Made by a program: the position numbers and the translations under genes
Source of the DNA: Caldilineaceae bacterium
GTDB taxonomy: Bacteria; Chloroflexota; Anaerolineae; Caldilineales; Caldilineaceae
DNA: 64,000 nt
Assembly: GCA_019637685.1 (NCBI GenBank)
Contig: JAHBVF010000012.1
Location: 1 to 64,000 of the forward strand
Direction of reading: 5' to 3'
The notes under the pieces: model-generated
The model's input: only the letters and a program-made list of their open reading frames with translations
What the model was told of the DNA's origin: nothing
Databases searched by the model: none
Shown: positions 40,769-51,038 of the stretch, piece after piece
Numbering within the stretch: position 1 is the first letter of the stretch
Layout: every line of letters starts with the position of its first letter

Positions 40769-42862
40769 ATGCAGACCAACTCTCACGACCACCACACAAC
40801 AGCGAAACAATCGGAAGATGAGCCTATCGGCCAGGCTTCCCACGAAGCCCACGACGGGGACGGCGGGCACGGCGGGCACGGCGGGCACGGCGTGGATCAC
40901 AGCGGCCACGAGCAGATGTTCCGGCGCAAATTTTGGGTCTCTCTTCTGCTTTCCGCTCCCGTCTTGCTCTACAGCGAAATGCTTCAGATGTGGTTTGGCT
41001 ATACCCCACCCGCCGTCCCCTTCAGCGAATGGATTGGCCCCGTCTTCGCGCTGATCATCTTTGCCTATGGCGGCTGGCCGTTCATCGAAATGGCTGTTCC
41101 GGAAATACGCCAGCGCAAACCGGGAATGATGACACTTATTTCGTTGGCTATCAGCGTCTCTCTGATCTACAGCGTCGCCGCGCTTTTTCTTCCCGACACA
41201 ATGGGTTTTTTCTGGGAACTGGTGACACTGATCGATATTATGCTTTTGGGCCACTGGCTGGAAATGCGCAGTGTGCGCCAGGCATCGGGCGCGCTGAACG
41301 AACTGGCAAAACTGATGCCCGATATGGCCGAGCGTGTGCGTGCCGACGGCAGCATTGAAAATGTCCCGACCGCTGAATTGCGGGTCAACGATCTGCTGCT
41401 TGTGCGTCCTGGCGGGAGCGTGCCCGCGGATGGGGAGGTGTCCGAAGGACGTTCGGTGGTCAACGAGGCAATGATTACCGGTGAATCGAACCCTGTGGAG
41501 AAGGAAGAGGGGGATCGGGTCATCGCTGGCACAATCAACGGAGACGGAAGCCTGCGTGTGCGTGTCAGTGCCACGGGCCGAGATACCGCCCTGGCCGGGA
41601 TTATGCGGCTGGTGGAGGAGGCCCAGAACAGCAAGTCCGACACCCAGATTTTGGCTGATCGGGCGGCTGGCTGGCTTTTCTACATCGCGCTGGCCGCGGC
41701 TGCTCTCACGGCTGTGGCCTGGATAATCGCTGACGGTTTCAGCGTGGACGTTATCGAACGGGTGGCGACGGTGCTGGTCATCGCCTGCCCCCACGCGCTG
41801 GGATTGGCCGTGCCGCTGGTTGTTGCCATCAGCACAGCAGAGGGTGCCAAGAATGGCATTCTCATACGCAACCGCCTGGCGATGGAAGAGGCGCGGTTGT
41901 TGGATACAATAATCTTTGACAAAACAGGCACGCTCACGGCTGGCGAGTTCGGTGTGGTAGGCATAGACACTGTAGTCGGTTGGGACGAGGACGAAGCCTT
42001 GGCTTTGACAGCCGCAGTGGAAGGTGATTCGGAGCATCCCATTGCCCAGGGCATTCGCCGTCAAGCCGAGGAACGCCAACTCGCTCTGCCTGCCATCGAT
42101 GGGTTTGAAGCTATCAAAGGCCGCGGAGTAAAAGTGCAATATGATTCCCAGACTGTCCATGTGGGTGGGCCGCGCCTGATGGAGATGTTAGAAGCAGACG
42201 TGCCATCGGCTTTGGCCGATTTTGTTCAACAGGCGAACAGCAAAGGCCAGGGCGTGATCTTTCTGGTGGTAGAAGGGCAGGCGGTCGCTGCCTTTGCCCT
42301 GGCGGATATCATTCGAGATGTGAGCCGGGAAGCGATTCAGCGCTTGAAACAAATGGGCTTGGAAGTGGTTATGCTGACCGGTGACAGCGAGGCTGTGGCC
42401 CGCGCGGTGGCCGCGGAACTGGGCATGGACAAATACTTTGCCCAGGTGTTGCCCGAACACAAAGACCAGCAGGTGGCGGAACTGCAACGCCAGGGCAAGA
42501 AGGTGGCAATGGTGGGCGACGGTGTCAACGACGCGCCCGCGCTCACCCGGGCCGATGTGGGCATCGCCATCGGCAGCGGCACGGACGTGGCTGTGGAGTC
42601 GGCGGATATTGTGCTGGTGCAGAGCAACCCGCTGGATGTGGTCAAGGTTATTGAACTGAGCCGGGCTACCCGGCGCAAAATGGTGCAGAATTTATGGTGG
42701 GCGGCTGGCTATAATATCTTTGCCATACCCTTGGCCGCGGGCGTTCTTGTGCCGTTTGGCATTCCCGCCATTTCACCCGCGGTGGGTGCTGTGCTGATGT
42801 CGGCCAGCACAATTATTGTCGCCATCAACGCCCAACTGCTACGCCGCTGGAAAGTGAGTTAG
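40769..42862 (+). CDS. copB: P1B-type copper-translocating ATPase, CopB subgroup
   Basis: 697 residues from the ATG at 40769 with cggagga before it. The frame is open further upstream only through the MITE-like element. The N-terminus is His-rich (HDHHT, then [10 protein letters not shown] to about residue 47). Membrane motif CPH at 340-342, phosphorylation site DKTGT with Asp384, TGDS, and GDGVND near 582. CPH plus a His-rich tail marks the CopB/Cu(II) branch rather than CopA (CPC). It pumps copper out of the cytoplasm using ATP. No CopZ or metalloregulator is adjacent. Confidence 0.92.
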   Translation: MQTNSHDHHTTAKQSEDEPIGQASHEAHDGDGGHGGHGGHGVDHSGHEQMFRRKFWVSLLLSAPVLLYSEMLQMWFGYTPPAVPFSEWIGPVFALIIFAYGGWPFIEMAVPEIRQRKPGMMTLISLAISVSLIYSVAALFLPDTMGFFWELVTLIDIMLLGHWLEMRSVRQASGALNELAKLMPDMAERVRADGSIENVPTAELRVNDLLLVRPGGSVPADGEVSEGRSVVNEAMITGESNPVEKEEGDRVIAGTINGDGSLRVRVSATGRDTALAGIMRLVEEAQNSKSDTQILADRAAGWLFYIALAAAALTAVAWIIADGFSVDVIERVATVLVIACPHALGLAVPLVVAISTAEGAKNGILIRNRLAMEEARLLDTIIFDKTGTLTAGEFGVVGIDTVVGWDEDEALALTAAVEGDSEHPIAQGIRRQAEERQLALPAIDGFEAIKGRGVKVQYDSQTVHVGGPRLMEMLEADVPSALADFVQQANSKGQGVIFLVVEGQAVAAFALADIIRDVSREAIQRLKQMGLEVVMLTGDSEAVARAVAAELGMDKYFAQVLPEHKDQQVAELQRQGKKVAMVGDGVNDAPALTRADVGIAIGSGTDVAVESADIVLVQSNPLDVVKVIELSRATRRKMVQNLWWAAGYNIFAIPLAAGVLVPFGIPAISPAVGAVLMSASTIIVAINAQLLRRWKVS

Positions 42863-42903
42863 CTTCGGGCCGGAAGTGGCTGATACAGGCAAATCGTCTG
42901 GAT

Positions 42904-44538
42904 TTATACGGATAACTCCCCATCCGCGTAGCGCTGGCGTAGCACCTTTTTGTCGAACTTGCCCACACTCGTCTTGGGAATTTCCGCGATAAAGGTGTAG
43001 CCATCGGGCAGCCACCATTTGGCGACCAGCGGTTCCAGAAAACTTTGCAGGTCGGCGGCATTCAGTTCGCCCGCGTCTTCGGTTGCCACGACCACAGCCA
43101 GGGGACGCTCTCCCCACTCTGCATGGGGGATGGCGATGACCGCGGCCTCCAATACGTGGGGATGGGCCATCAACAGCCCTTCCAACTCCACCGACGAAAT
43201 CCATTCGCCGCCGCTCTTGACCAAATCCTTCGTGCGGTCGGTGATGGTCATAAAGCCGTCTTCGCTGATCGTGACCACATCGCCCGTGCGGAACCAGCCA
43301 TCGGCGCTGAAGTTGTCGCTGCTGCTCTCCATCTTGAAATAGTCTTTGACAACCCACGGCCCCCGCACCTGCAATTCGCCCATTGTTGTGCCGTCCCAGG
43401 GCAACTCCTCCCCCGCGTCGTTGACAATGCGCATCTCCACCCCGCCAATGGCGTAGCCCTGTTTGGCCTTCATATCCCATTTGCGGTGGTCGGGCAGATC
43501 CGCGTGGCTGCTGAGCAGTTTTGAGACGGTTCCCAATGGCGACATTTCCGTCATGCCCCAGGCGTGGAGCACGTTGACACCCAATTGGCTTTCATAGGCT
43601 TCGATGAGCGAACGGGGCATAGCGGACCCCCCCACCACCAGCGCCCGGATGCAAGAGATATCCCGCCGGTTGTTCTTGAGTTCGTGGTAGAGGCCATTCC
43701 AGATTGTGGGCACGCCCGCGGCCACTGTCACCCGCTCCTCCTCGATCATCTGGGCCAGGGCCGGGCCTTGCAGATGGGGGCCAGGCATCACCATCTCCGC
43801 GCCGGTGAAGGCAGCAGAATAGGGAAGGCCCCAAGCCATCGCGTGGAATTGGGGCACCACCGGCAGGACAATATCGGCTTCTGTCAGCCCCAGCGCGGCG
43901 GCTTGGCAGGAGGCCATTGTGTGCAGATACATACTGCGGTGGCTGTAGAGCGCGCCCTTCGGGTTGCCCGTGGTGCCGCTGGTATAGCAGAGACCCATCG
44001 CCATCTTTTCGTCCGTGGAGCGCCAGACGAATTCGTCGTCCGCCGCGGCCATCAGTTCTTCGTAGTTATGGATTTTGCCGGGTAGATTCGTCTCCACACC
44101 CGGCGCGGCGTTGAAGAGGACGAAATGCTCCACGCCCTGAATCTGATCCGCCACCCGTTGCAGCAGTGGCAGAAGCGTGCCGTCCACAAAAATTACTTTG
44201 TCCTCCGCGTGATTAATAATGTAGGCTAACTGTTCGGGAAAGAGGCGGATGTTCAGTGTGTGGCAGACCGCGCCCGCGCCGGGGATGCCGAAATAGAGTT
44301 CCATGTGCTGGTAGTTGTTCCAGGCGAAGGTCCCCACCCGGTCGCCCGACTCCACGCCCAGCCCCAGCAGCACATTGCCCAGCCGCTTCACCCGCCGGTA
44401 GAAATCAGCGTAGGTATACTCGTGCATCTCGCCCCTGGGCAGCTTCGTCTTGATTTTCTTGTGGGGGAACATTCGGTTGGCGTGTTCCGCGATGCGATCG
44501 ATCGTCAGTGGGAAGTCCATCATCAGGCCGGTGAGCAT
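42904..44538 (-). CDS. Long/medium-chain acyl-CoA synthetase
   Basis: 544 residues from the ATG at 44538 with aaggag before it. ANL motifs: [83 protein letters not shown] and the terminal Lys in [15 protein letters not shown]. [11 protein letters not shown] is typical of AlkK/fatty acid CoA ligases. It activates fatty or aryl acids for beta-oxidation. The acyl-CoA dehydrogenase gene lies just upstream on the same strand. Confidence 0.9.
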   Translation of the reverse strand: MLTGLMMDFPLTIDRIAEHANRMFPHKKIKTKLPRGEMHEYTYADFYRRVKRLGNVLLGLGVESGDRVGTFAWNNYQHMELYFGIPGAGAVCHTLNIRLFPEQLAYIINHAEDKVIFVDGTLLPLLQRVADQIQGVEHFVLFNAAPGVETNLPGKIHNYEELMAAADDEFVWRSTDEKMAMGLCYTSGTTGNPKGALYSHRSMYLHTMASCQAAALGLTEADIVLPVVPQFHAMAWGLPYSAAFTGAEMVMPGPHLQGPALAQMIEEERVTVAAGVPTIWNGLYHELKNNRRDISCIRALVVGGSAMPRSLIEAYESQLGVNVLHAWGMTEMSPLGTVSKLLSSHADLPDHRKWDMKAKQGYAIGGVEMRIVNDAGEELPWDGTTMGELQVRGPWVVKDYFKMESSSDNFSADGWFRTGDVVTISEDGFMTITDRTKDLVKSGGEWISSVELEGLLMAHPHVLEAAVIAIPHAEWGERPLAVVVATEDAGELNAADLQSFLEPLVAKWWLPDGYTFIAEIPKTSVGKFDKKVLRQRYADGELSV

Positions 44539-44560
44539 AAGGCGAATCTCCTTTGTAAGA

Positions 44561-44634
44561 TGACCGGATGACAGGTGAAAAGGTGGCAGGGCGATCGGCG
44601 AGCCGCGCCTTGTCACCTTTTTCACCTAGCCAGG
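44561..44634. repeat. Octamer-unit hairpin between two lipid genes
   Basis: Left units ATGACCGG, ATGACAGG, TGAAAAGG, TGGCAGGG pair with CCTTGTCACCTTTTTCACCT at 44609-44628. The period is eight rather than seven. It separates the acyl-CoA dehydrogenase stop from the ligase start. Confidence 0.6.
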
Positions 44635-44635
44635 G

Positions 44636-45814
44636 CTAAACGAAAGCTGATACACCGGTGATTTCTCTCCCGGCGATCAGCAGATTGATCTCATTCGTGC
44701 CTTCGTAGGTATAGGTGGCCTCGGCGTCGGTGAAGAGCCGGGCCGCGTGGTTTTCGATAAGGATGCCGTTACCGCCCAGGATTTCCCGGGCCTGTCCGGC
44801 TATTTTGCGGGCTTTGGCCGCGCAGGTCTGTTTTGCCAGGGAAATCTGCCCCGCACCGGCCTGGCCCGCGTCCATCAATTGGGCCAGCCGCCAGACCAGC
44901 AGTTGCATCTGGCTCAGTTCCGCGGCCATCTCCACCAGTTTGGCCTGGATGAGCTGATAGCTGGCGATGGGTTTGCCAAACTGCTCCCGACGGCAGGCGT
45001 AGTCCAGCGCGATCTCGTAGCAGCCCGCGGCCAGACCGACGGCTTCCCAGGCTACACCGGCCCGGGTGTATTCCAGCACCGCGTTCAAATCCCGGAAGCT
45101 GTTGCAATGGGCCAGCCGATCCGCCGCGGGTATGTGTACGTCGTGCAGTGTGATGTTGGCCTGATGGACAGCCCGTTTGGCGATTTTGCCGGCAATGGCC
45201 TCGGCCTGAAAGCCGGACAGGTCACGCGGATTTTCCAGCACAAAGCCGCCGAAACGCCCGTTCTCGTCCCGTGCCCAGATGATCAAAATGTCCGCGATTG
45301 TGCCGTTGCCGATCCAGCGTTTCTGGCCGTTGAGCACCCAATAATCGCCCACCCGGCGGGCGGTCGTCTGCACGTGGGCCGCGTCGGAACCCCGATCCGG
45401 TTCGGTCAGGCCAAACGCGCCGATCCTTTCCATCGCCACCATCGACGGCAGCCAGCGCGCCTTTTGCTCCTCCGAGCCGAGAAGACTGATGGAGCCAATG
45501 GCCAGCCCGGAATGCACGCCGAAGAGCGTACTCACCGAGCCGTCCACCCGACACAGTTCGTACTTGACCAGCCCGCTGCTCACATTGTCCAGCCCCGCGC
45601 AGCCGTAGCCGGTCAGGGTTCCGCCGATAATCGGAATCGGCAGTTTGCCCAGCCCCAGGGCCAGGTCACGGGCCATCTCTGCCCGCTCCCAATAGTCGTT
45701 GATGGCCGGGCGTACGACCGTTTCCATATAGTCGCGCACCTGATCGCGCAGGGCGCGCTGGCCCGGGGTGAGCAGATCGTCAAAGCGGAAAGGGTCAAAG
45801 TCGGGTGTGGACAT
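44636..45814 (-). CDS. Acyl-CoA dehydrogenase (glutaryl-CoA dehydrogenase-like branch)
   Basis: 392 residues from the ATG at 45814; the longer frame upstream overlaps the DUF4058 region. Family signs: GYGCAGLDNVSSGLVKYELCRVDGS, FGLTEPDRGSDAAHVQTTARR, NGQKRWIGNG, GFVLENPRDLSGF, EYTRAGVAWEAVGLAAGCYE, and EILGGNGI then YEGTNEINLLIAGREITG. The catalytic Glu is in YEGTNEI. FAD-dependent; oxidises a short-chain acyl-CoA. The GxxVDG-S and REQFGKPIASYQLIQ regions are close to glutaryl-CoA dehydrogenases. The 136 bases upstream hold a decamer repeat. Confidence 0.88.
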   Translation of the reverse strand: MSTPDFDPFRFDDLLTPGQRALRDQVRDYMETVVRPAINDYWERAEMARDLALGLGKLPIPIIGGTLTGYGCAGLDNVSSGLVKYELCRVDGSVSTLFGVHSGLAIGSISLLGSEEQKARWLPSMVAMERIGAFGLTEPDRGSDAAHVQTTARRVGDYWVLNGQKRWIGNGTIADILIIWARDENGRFGGFVLENPRDLSGFQAEAIAGKIAKRAVHQANITLHDVHIPAADRLAHCNSFRDLNAVLEYTRAGVAWEAVGLAAGCYEIALDYACRREQFGKPIASYQLIQAKLVEMAAELSQMQLLVWRLAQLMDAGQAGAGQISLAKQTCAAKARKIAGQAREILGGNGILIENHAARLFTDAEATYTYEGTNEINLLIAGREITGVSAFV

Positions 45815-45858
45815 AAGGATTTCCGGCGAGATAGGACGAGAGTGACGCGAATTAAAAG

Positions 45859-45950
45859 CTGAACGCAGATTGCGCAGAGACCGCAGAGTACACAGATTTT
45901 TTGCCTGTGTGGTTCGTCTCCGAATCAGCGTCATCCGCGGTCTGTTTTTC
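45859..45950. repeat. Decamer-unit repeat hairpin
   Basis: gaacgcagattgcgcagaga with ccgcagagta and cacagatttt on the left, tcagcgtcatccgcggtctg on the right. Same unit family as the repeats at 49-121, 10518-10595, 48062-48121, 49941-49990 and 63291-63372. Confidence 0.55.
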
Positions 45951-46740
45951 TCAATTCGTGCGAAGCTCTTTTGCCAGTAGCAGATTGTCCATCCACTCTT
46001 TGTCCGCGCCTTCCAGTGTGACCGGCGGCGGCTGGCTGTAATCGACGAGCAGATCGTAGCCGCCCACGTCGTAGCAGCGGGTGAAGACCGCGGGCAGGTC
46101 GAGTATGGCGTCGTCGTCCTCTGGCAGCAGGGGGATGCGGCAGCGGGGCAGGCGTTGGCGCAAGGGAATCGGATAGGCTTCGATCTGCACATCTGTCTGA
46201 TTGCGCAAGACGCTGACAATATAGCGCCACCTGGCTGGTTCGTCCATGCGGCCAAGCCGGGCCAGTGTCGTCGGCGGCCCCTCGCCCAGCAGATCGATCT
46301 CCACCAGATTGGCCTGAGAATTACGGATGTCGTCCTGTTTGCGCAGGTACTTCAGCCGATCCTCGCCCGTCTTGTTGGCCGGACTCAGCACTTCAATCAG
46401 CGTCACCACCTCGCCGCTGGGGTGGTGGATGATTTCCAGGAAGGGCACACGCCGTTCTTCCTCCAAGAGGGAAATCGTCGTTGGCTCGTCGGCTATCAGC
46501 GGACCCTTGGCCAGCGCTTCGCCGTAGGCAGCCGGGGCCGAACGTATCACCAGTACATCGGGAATGTACGCCCGTGTCAGGCTGGATAACTCCACCCGCT
46601 CACCGATGCGGGCGATGTATTTGGGGCGTAGCTGGGGCTGCAAGGACTCGGCGCTATACGGATCAGAGAGGCGTGCCAGATCGGGCCCGGAGTCGCCAGT
46701 TTTCCAGATAGGGGTCCATACCCGGAAAAGGACTGGGCAT
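45951..46740 (-). pseudogene. DUF4058 family gene broken by two frameshifts near the start
   Basis: The ATG at 46740 has aaaggag and begins MPSPFPGMDPYLEN, the hallmark DUF4058 opening, but that frame stops after 25 codons. The next family-like piece (GPIWHASLIRIA) is in a second frame. The rest, from ESLQPQLRPKYIARIGERVE to the stop at 45951, is in a third and is long and intact (VTLIEVLSPANKTGEDRLKY). Two single-base changes within about 80 bases explain this. It is either a recent pseudogene or sequencing error. DUF4058 proteins are common in cyanobacteria and Chloroflexota; function unknown. Confidence 0.75.
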
Positions 46741-46859
46741 TGGCGGCTCCTTTCACACATTTCACAGCAGCTACAGGTCAATGCGCGGGGTGTTGGGTCT
46801 ATTGTACACCCAAGCGGGGAGAATGAAAATCGCTTGCAGACCCGCTGCATTGGACCAAC

Positions 46860-48014
46860 TTAAGTAAGGCCCCACCAGCGGGCATAGATACCCGTCAGCT
46901 TCGCCAATTCGTCGATCTCCACCCATTCCACCGCGCCGTGGGCCTGGTCGATAGAACCCGGCCCCAGCACAATTCGCTGCTGGGTCACATCGCCGTAGGC
47001 CCAGGCATTCGTGCCGTAGGGCGCGACGGTCGGTGTCTGCCCGCTCCATTCGGCCATGCGCGTCACCAGTTCGCTGTCGGCTGGCTGGTAGAATGCGGCG
47101 ATCTGCCGCCAGATTTCGTGGGTCAGGGGCAGGGGCGAGGCGGCCTCGGCCAGCCCGATGAGTTGGGCGGTCACGGCCAGGGGGTCTTCGCCGTCGGTCA
47201 GCCGCCGGTCGATGGCAACGGAGCAGGTGTCGGGAACCACATTGCGCCCGATGCCGCCGTTGATGAGCACGACCGTCAGTTGGGGGATGCCGAGAGCGGT
47301 GGCAGGCAGGGCTTGCAGCCGGTTCTGTTCCGCTTCCAGCGCCAGGGTGACTCGGGCCGCGGCCCAAATCGCATTTTGGCCCCGCTGGGGCTGGGCCGAG
47401 TGGGCCGTCAACCCGTGGGCGGTGAACTCCATGCGCACCAGCCCCTTGTGGCCGTGGACCGGTGTACAGCCGGTCGGCTCGGCCACCACCAGTTCGTCCA
47501 GAATCATTTCCCGCATCCGCAGCCAATCAGCAAAGCCCGGCGCACCGGTGGCCCCGGTCTCCTCGTCCACAGTGGCCGCGATGAGCAGATTGTCCTCCAA
47601 CTGCACGCCCGCGTTGTGTATACTTTCCAGCAGGGCCAGCACGACGCCGAGGCTGGCTTTTGTGTCCACCGCACCCCGGCCATAGACCCGGCCATGGGCG
47701 ATGCGTCCGTCAAAGGGGGGATCGGTCATCTGCTCCACACCCACAGTGTCCGTATGCACATCCACACCCAGCCAGCGCCCCTGATTTCCGCTGCGCCCCC
47801 GCCAGATGGCATAGATGCTGGGACGCCCCGGCTGGACTTCGTGCCAGTGGACCTCACCGCCGAACTGGGCAAACCAGCCCGCCACGGCTTCGGCTATGGC
47901 CGCTTCCCCCGGTTCGCCCGCGCGGGGACCGGCCTGCTCGGGTGTCACGCTGGGAATCTGTACCAGACGGCTGACCCATTCGGCTAAATGTGGGGAAGAA
48001 GGCAGTGAAAGCAT
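46860..48014 (-). CDS. M20 family metallopeptidase (ArgE/DapE-like deacetylase or carboxypeptidase)
   Basis: 384 residues. Di-metal site residues: His87 and Asp89 in VDVHTDTV, bridging Asp117 in GRGAVDTKAS, Glu151 and Glu152 in VDEETGATG, then AEPTGC and a late His in DQAHGAVEWVEIDEL. The lid domain (about 180-290) includes GLTAHSAQPQRGQNAI. It hydrolyses an amide bond, as in N-acetylornithine or succinyl-diaminopimelate deacylation or peptide degradation. Sequence alone does not say which. No arginine or lysine genes adjoin. Confidence 0.85.
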   Translation of the reverse strand: MLSLPSSPHLAEWVSRLVQIPSVTPEQAGPRAGEPGEAAIAEAVAGWFAQFGGEVHWHEVQPGRPSIYAIWRGRSGNQGRWLGVDVHTDTVGVEQMTDPPFDGRIAHGRVYGRGAVDTKASLGVVLALLESIHNAGVQLEDNLLIAATVDEETGATGAPGFADWLRMREMILDELVVAEPTGCTPVHGHKGLVRMEFTAHGLTAHSAQPQRGQNAIWAAARVTLALEAEQNRLQALPATALGIPQLTVVLINGGIGRNVVPDTCSVAIDRRLTDGEDPLAVTAQLIGLAEAASPLPLTHEIWRQIAAFYQPADSELVTRMAEWSGQTPTVAPYGTNAWAYGDVTQQRIVLGPGSIDQAHGAVEWVEIDELAKLTGIYARWWGLT

Positions 48015-48061
48015 ATCAATTTGTGTCCTGTAGTGCGCGTAGCAGGTGGCGAAAGAAAAAC

Positions 48062-48121
48062 GAAACGCTGTGGAATCTGTGGCTTTTCATCCGCGTTTAT
48101 CAGTGTCCATCCGCGGCTATT
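48062..48121. repeat. Decamer-unit repeat
   Basis: Units atccgcgttt, atcagtgtcc, atccgcggct at about 48088-48119, with aaacgctgtgg/aatctgtggct before them. Ends exactly at the stop of the SMP-30 gene (48121). Confidence 0.55.
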
Positions 48122-49008
48122 CATCCGGCAGCAGGCCAGGCCAGTTGGCCGGGGATCGCCAGCCGGATGCGATAGAGTGAAGTGGAGGCAGCGATGTAGA
48201 GGGTCTGCAAATCCGGCCCGCCAAAGGTGCAGTTGCCCGCCACTTCACCCGTGGGGATAAAACCCAATTGGGTCCCGTCTGGGGCGATGACGTAAACACC
48301 CGCCCTCTCGCCCGAACCCGCTGTCAGATAAATGTTGCCTGCCACGTCAAGGGCCATCCCATCGCCGCCGTGATCCGTGCCGAAATCGGCCAGGGTGCGG
48401 GTGAAGTGCCAAGAGCCGTCTGCGGCTACGTCGTAGCGTACAAGCGTGCGCGCCCCGCCCGGCTCCGGGTTGTGATCCACCAGATAGAGGGTGCGGTCGT
48501 CGGGTGTGATGAGGATGCCGTTGGGGGTCTGCAAGTCGTCAATTACTCGCGTCAAACCGCCGTCGTTCTCTATGCGATAGACGGCCATACACTCCTGTTC
48601 CAGATCGCTTTTGTCGCCGTAGCGGGGATCGGTGAAGTAGATGCGGCCTGTACTGTCGAAGCAGAGATCGTTGGGTGCATTGAGCTTCTTGCCGCCGAAA
48701 TGGGAGGCCAGCGTCGTGATGCTGCCGTCCGGTTCGTAGCGACGCACGGCCCGCGCGCCGCCATCTTTGCCGTCGCAGCAGACCACCAGCCGACCCTGCG
48801 CGTCGAAGTTCATCCCATTGGCGCGCAGAGACGGTTCTTGCCAGACTTCGGTTTTGCCCGTAGCGGCCCGGTAGACGAGGATGCGGTTGTTGGGACAATC
48901 GGAAAAGTAGACATCGCCGACGGCGTCCGCGGCTGGCCCTTCGGCAAAGGCACAGCCGTCGAAGAGCCGTTCGAGTTTAGTGTTGGATGGGATGGGATGG
49001 GTGGGCAT
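48121..49008 (-). CDS. SMP-30/gluconolactonase family lactonase
   Basis: 295 residues from the ATG at 49008. A six-bladed propeller pattern: FAEGPAADAVGDVYFSDCPNNRI (Glu ligand), NGMNFDAQGRLVVCCDG, LNAPNDLCFDSTGRIYFTDP with Asn and Asp, QTPNGILITPDDRTLYLVDH, GGDGMALDVAGNIYLTAGSG with Asp. These loops carry the usual Glu-Asn-Asp metal site. It opens a sugar lactone to the acid. Together with the sugar-isomerase gene to the right it suggests another sugar-acid locus. No signal peptide. Confidence 0.88.
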   Translation of the reverse strand: MPTHPIPSNTKLERLFDGCAFAEGPAADAVGDVYFSDCPNNRILVYRAATGKTEVWQEPSLRANGMNFDAQGRLVVCCDGKDGGARAVRRYEPDGSITTLASHFGGKKLNAPNDLCFDSTGRIYFTDPRYGDKSDLEQECMAVYRIENDGGLTRVIDDLQTPNGILITPDDRTLYLVDHNPEPGGARTLVRYDVAADGSWHFTRTLADFGTDHGGDGMALDVAGNIYLTAGSGERAGVYVIAPDGTQLGFIPTGEVAGNCTFGGPDLQTLYIAASTSLYRIRLAIPGQLAWPAAG

Positions 49009-49126
49009 AGGCGTGAATTCCGGGAAATGGCGATACGGTTCTGGAAAGGCGGAGTGTTGGAGCGTCAAAACGGAGAGCGCGCCGTCGCTTCTCGTTCCTA
49101 CGCTTTGAGCACCCCCTCCATCGGCC

Positions 49127-49894
49127 CTAAATCCGTTCCTCTGCCCGCAGCCCGCGTAGGTCCATCTCGAATTCCAGGCCACTGATGGGAGGACGACTGT
49201 AGTGCCAGAGTATCCCATTTCTGGTTGATTCGTGTAGCGAAAGAAGGAGGGTGTCCAATAGGGGATGCAGCGGCTGAACAGTATAGACGCCGATACTGCT
49301 TACATCAGCCCAGGTGTGGCCCAGACCAAAGAGCCGCTCTTGCATCACTGCCAGCACAACCGCGGCCTTTTCCTGCATGGCTCCGCTGGATGTTTCGCCG
49401 GGGCGCACAATTGCAGAGGGGGAGAGGTCCGCCTGATCCCGGAGATCGCCCGCGCCGGCCACAATAAAAGTGGGGAACGGGTGGGGGCTGTTTGGCGGCA
49501 TTGGGGAAGGTACTGTATAGGAGAAGGCGTAGAGCGACGGCTCGTCGGGCGGGTTGACCGCGGGCGCTACGTGTGTGCGCGCCAGCGGGTTGACGCCGTC
49601 CAGCAGCAGGCCGACTTCGGCCAGCCGCGCCTGATATGCGCCGTTGAAGTCGGCAAAGCCTGCAAAGCTGAAGGGCGCGGGAGAACGCAATTCCATCGCA
49701 CACAGCGCGGCCAAAGGACGGTTCCATTGGCCCAGATGCTGTTCGATGCGCTGGAAGCCCTCCCGCCAGGGCAGGGGCTGGGCCAATATTGCCCGCACAA
49801 TTTCATAGCCGGGCGCGGCCACGACCCCGGCAGAATAGGGTGCAATGCCTCTGAGAAAGGAGTAGTTACCAGCGGGGTTTGCAAGAAGCTGCAT
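49127..49894 (-). CDS. Hypothetical protein, possibly RidA-like in its C-terminal half
   Basis: 255 residues, not recognised with certainty. The C-terminal part GAMQEKAAVVLAVMQERLFG, LGHTWADVSSIGVYTVQPLH resembles the helix-strand unit of RidA/YjgF proteins (usually L-x-D-V-x-x-x-x-VY). The N-terminal half (MQLLANPAGNYSFLRGIAPY, VVAAPGYEIVRAILAQPLPW) would be a second such unit. No membrane helix or signal. Between an SMP-30 lactonase and a sugar isomerase, in the same direction, so possibly part of that sugar locus. Confidence 0.6.
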   Translation of the reverse strand: MQLLANPAGNYSFLRGIAPYSAGVVAAPGYEIVRAILAQPLPWREGFQRIEQHLGQWNRPLAALCAMELRSPAPFSFAGFADFNGAYQARLAEVGLLLDGVNPLARTHVAPAVNPPDEPSLYAFSYTVPSPMPPNSPHPFPTFIVAGAGDLRDQADLSPSAIVRPGETSSGAMQEKAAVVLAVMQERLFGLGHTWADVSSIGVYTVQPLHPLLDTLLLSLHESTRNGILWHYSRPPISGLEFEMDLRGLRAEERI

Positions 49895-49940
49895 ACAATC
49901 CTCCGGAAATCAGGGCGCGAATTGGGCCAATGAACACAGT

Positions 49941-49990
49941 ACACTTCTTGAGCGTTCGTTGCATCTGTGTTTATCTGCGGCTGTCTTGAA
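49941..49990. repeat. Decamer-like repeat remnant
   Basis: gagcgttcgttgcatctgtg then tttatctgcggctgtcttg, a weak member of the ten-base-unit family, between the sugar isomerase stop and the hypothetical gene start. Confidence 0.35.
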
Positions 49991-50029
49991 TGGGTATTTT
50001 CAGCGACTATTCTGTGTGGCTGTGCGCAG

Positions 50030-50881
50030 TCAGGGGGTTTCCACACAACCGGTGGCGGCCATCACCTCGCGCAGTTTCTTCACCGCATAGGCCATGCCCT
50101 CTGGCCCACTGAAACCGCTGCTGTGACCAGCCATTGCCAGATGGGGTTCCAGGGCCAAGATTCCCTGATAGCCCGCCGCGTTGAGCCGGGTAAGCAGTTC
50201 GGCCACCTGGCCGTCGCCCTCGCCGGCCGCTTTGACAGGGCCGCCGAGTTTGGCATCTTTCACGTGGACGTAGCCGGTGCGCGGGCCAAGCAACGGCCAG
50301 CCATCTTCGGTCACACGGGCCTCGTCCACCAGCACAAAATTGGCCGGGTCCCAGGCAAAGGTGAGACTGGGGGAATCGAGGGCCTGCAAAATGCGGTGGC
50401 AGCGGGCCACTGTATCGCCCACAATCTCTCTTTCGTTTTCCAACAGGAGCAACAGATCGAGCTTTTCGGCTTCCTCGACCAGTCGGGCAAGGGAAGCAAT
50501 CGCCTGGTCCACGTGCTGGTCGTAGTGTGCGTTGCTGCTGGTGTCCGGGGGATAGAAGGAGAAGATGCGAATATTGCGCGTGCCCAACTTCTGGGCGATC
50601 TGGCCCAGCCGCTGGAGATTGGCGACTTCCTTCTCAATTGGATCGAGCAGGGGGGATTTGCCCACAGGACTGCCCAGCGCGCTCACCTGGACGTTGTGAG
50701 CGGCCAGACTGGCCCGCGCCCGTGCCACGTCCGCGTCACTCATTTTCAGCACGTTCACGCCCCAGGCTGCACGCAACTCCAGGTGGCCGATGTTCAGTTC
50801 GTTCATCACCCGCAACTGCTCGTCCAGATCATCCGCGATTTCGTCGCCAAAGGCGCTGATTGTAAATGTAGCGTCCGCCAT
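50030..50881 (-). CDS. Sugar phosphate isomerase/epimerase (xylose isomerase-like TIM barrel)
   Basis: 283 residues from the ATG at 50881 with agggagaag before it. Barrel strands with likely metal ligands: ISAFGDEIADDLDEQLRVMN, HLELRAAWG, IRIFSFYPPD, LLLLLENEREIVGD (Glu), LTFAWDPANFVLVDE (Asp), TGYVHVKDAK (His) and GILALEPHL (Glu). This is the COG1082 fold. The reaction is isomerisation or epimerisation of a keto sugar, or a related step such as an inosose dehydratase. Repeat B copy 2 lies immediately upstream. Confidence 0.85.
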   Translation of the reverse strand: MADATFTISAFGDEIADDLDEQLRVMNELNIGHLELRAAWGVNVLKMSDADVARARASLAAHNVQVSALGSPVGKSPLLDPIEKEVANLQRLGQIAQKLGTRNIRIFSFYPPDTSSNAHYDQHVDQAIASLARLVEEAEKLDLLLLLENEREIVGDTVARCHRILQALDSPSLTFAWDPANFVLVDEARVTEDGWPLLGPRTGYVHVKDAKLGGPVKAAGEGDGQVAELLTRLNAAGYQGILALEPHLAMAGHSSGFSGPEGMAYAVKKLREVMAATGCVETP

Positions 50882-50937
50882 TTGATTCTTCTCCCTGTGC
50901 AACTGATTGCCGTTGGCAGTTAACCGATAAGCACTTC

Positions 50938-51038
50938 GGCCGTTCAAAGAAAATAAATCCCTGATCCGGCGACAATTTCCCTGGACGGCTTGGGCTTTTC
51001 CAAATCAATTTGGGAATTTATTTGTTGGAAAAGCCTTA
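50938..51038. repeat. Repeat B, copy 2 (uninterrupted)
   Basis: Starts ggccgttcaaagaaaataaa, ends ttggaaaagcctta. The last three bases are the TAA stop (minus strand) of the ABC ATPase gene. Compare copy 1 at 23060-23154 whose tail is displaced to 23356-23368, where it also forms the stop of a gene. Confidence 0.75.

Noticed and set aside
44636-46255. Long acyl-CoA dehydrogenase version starting at 46255
   Set aside because: The extra N-terminus overlaps the DUF4058 gene and a repeat; homology starts at the ATG at 45814.
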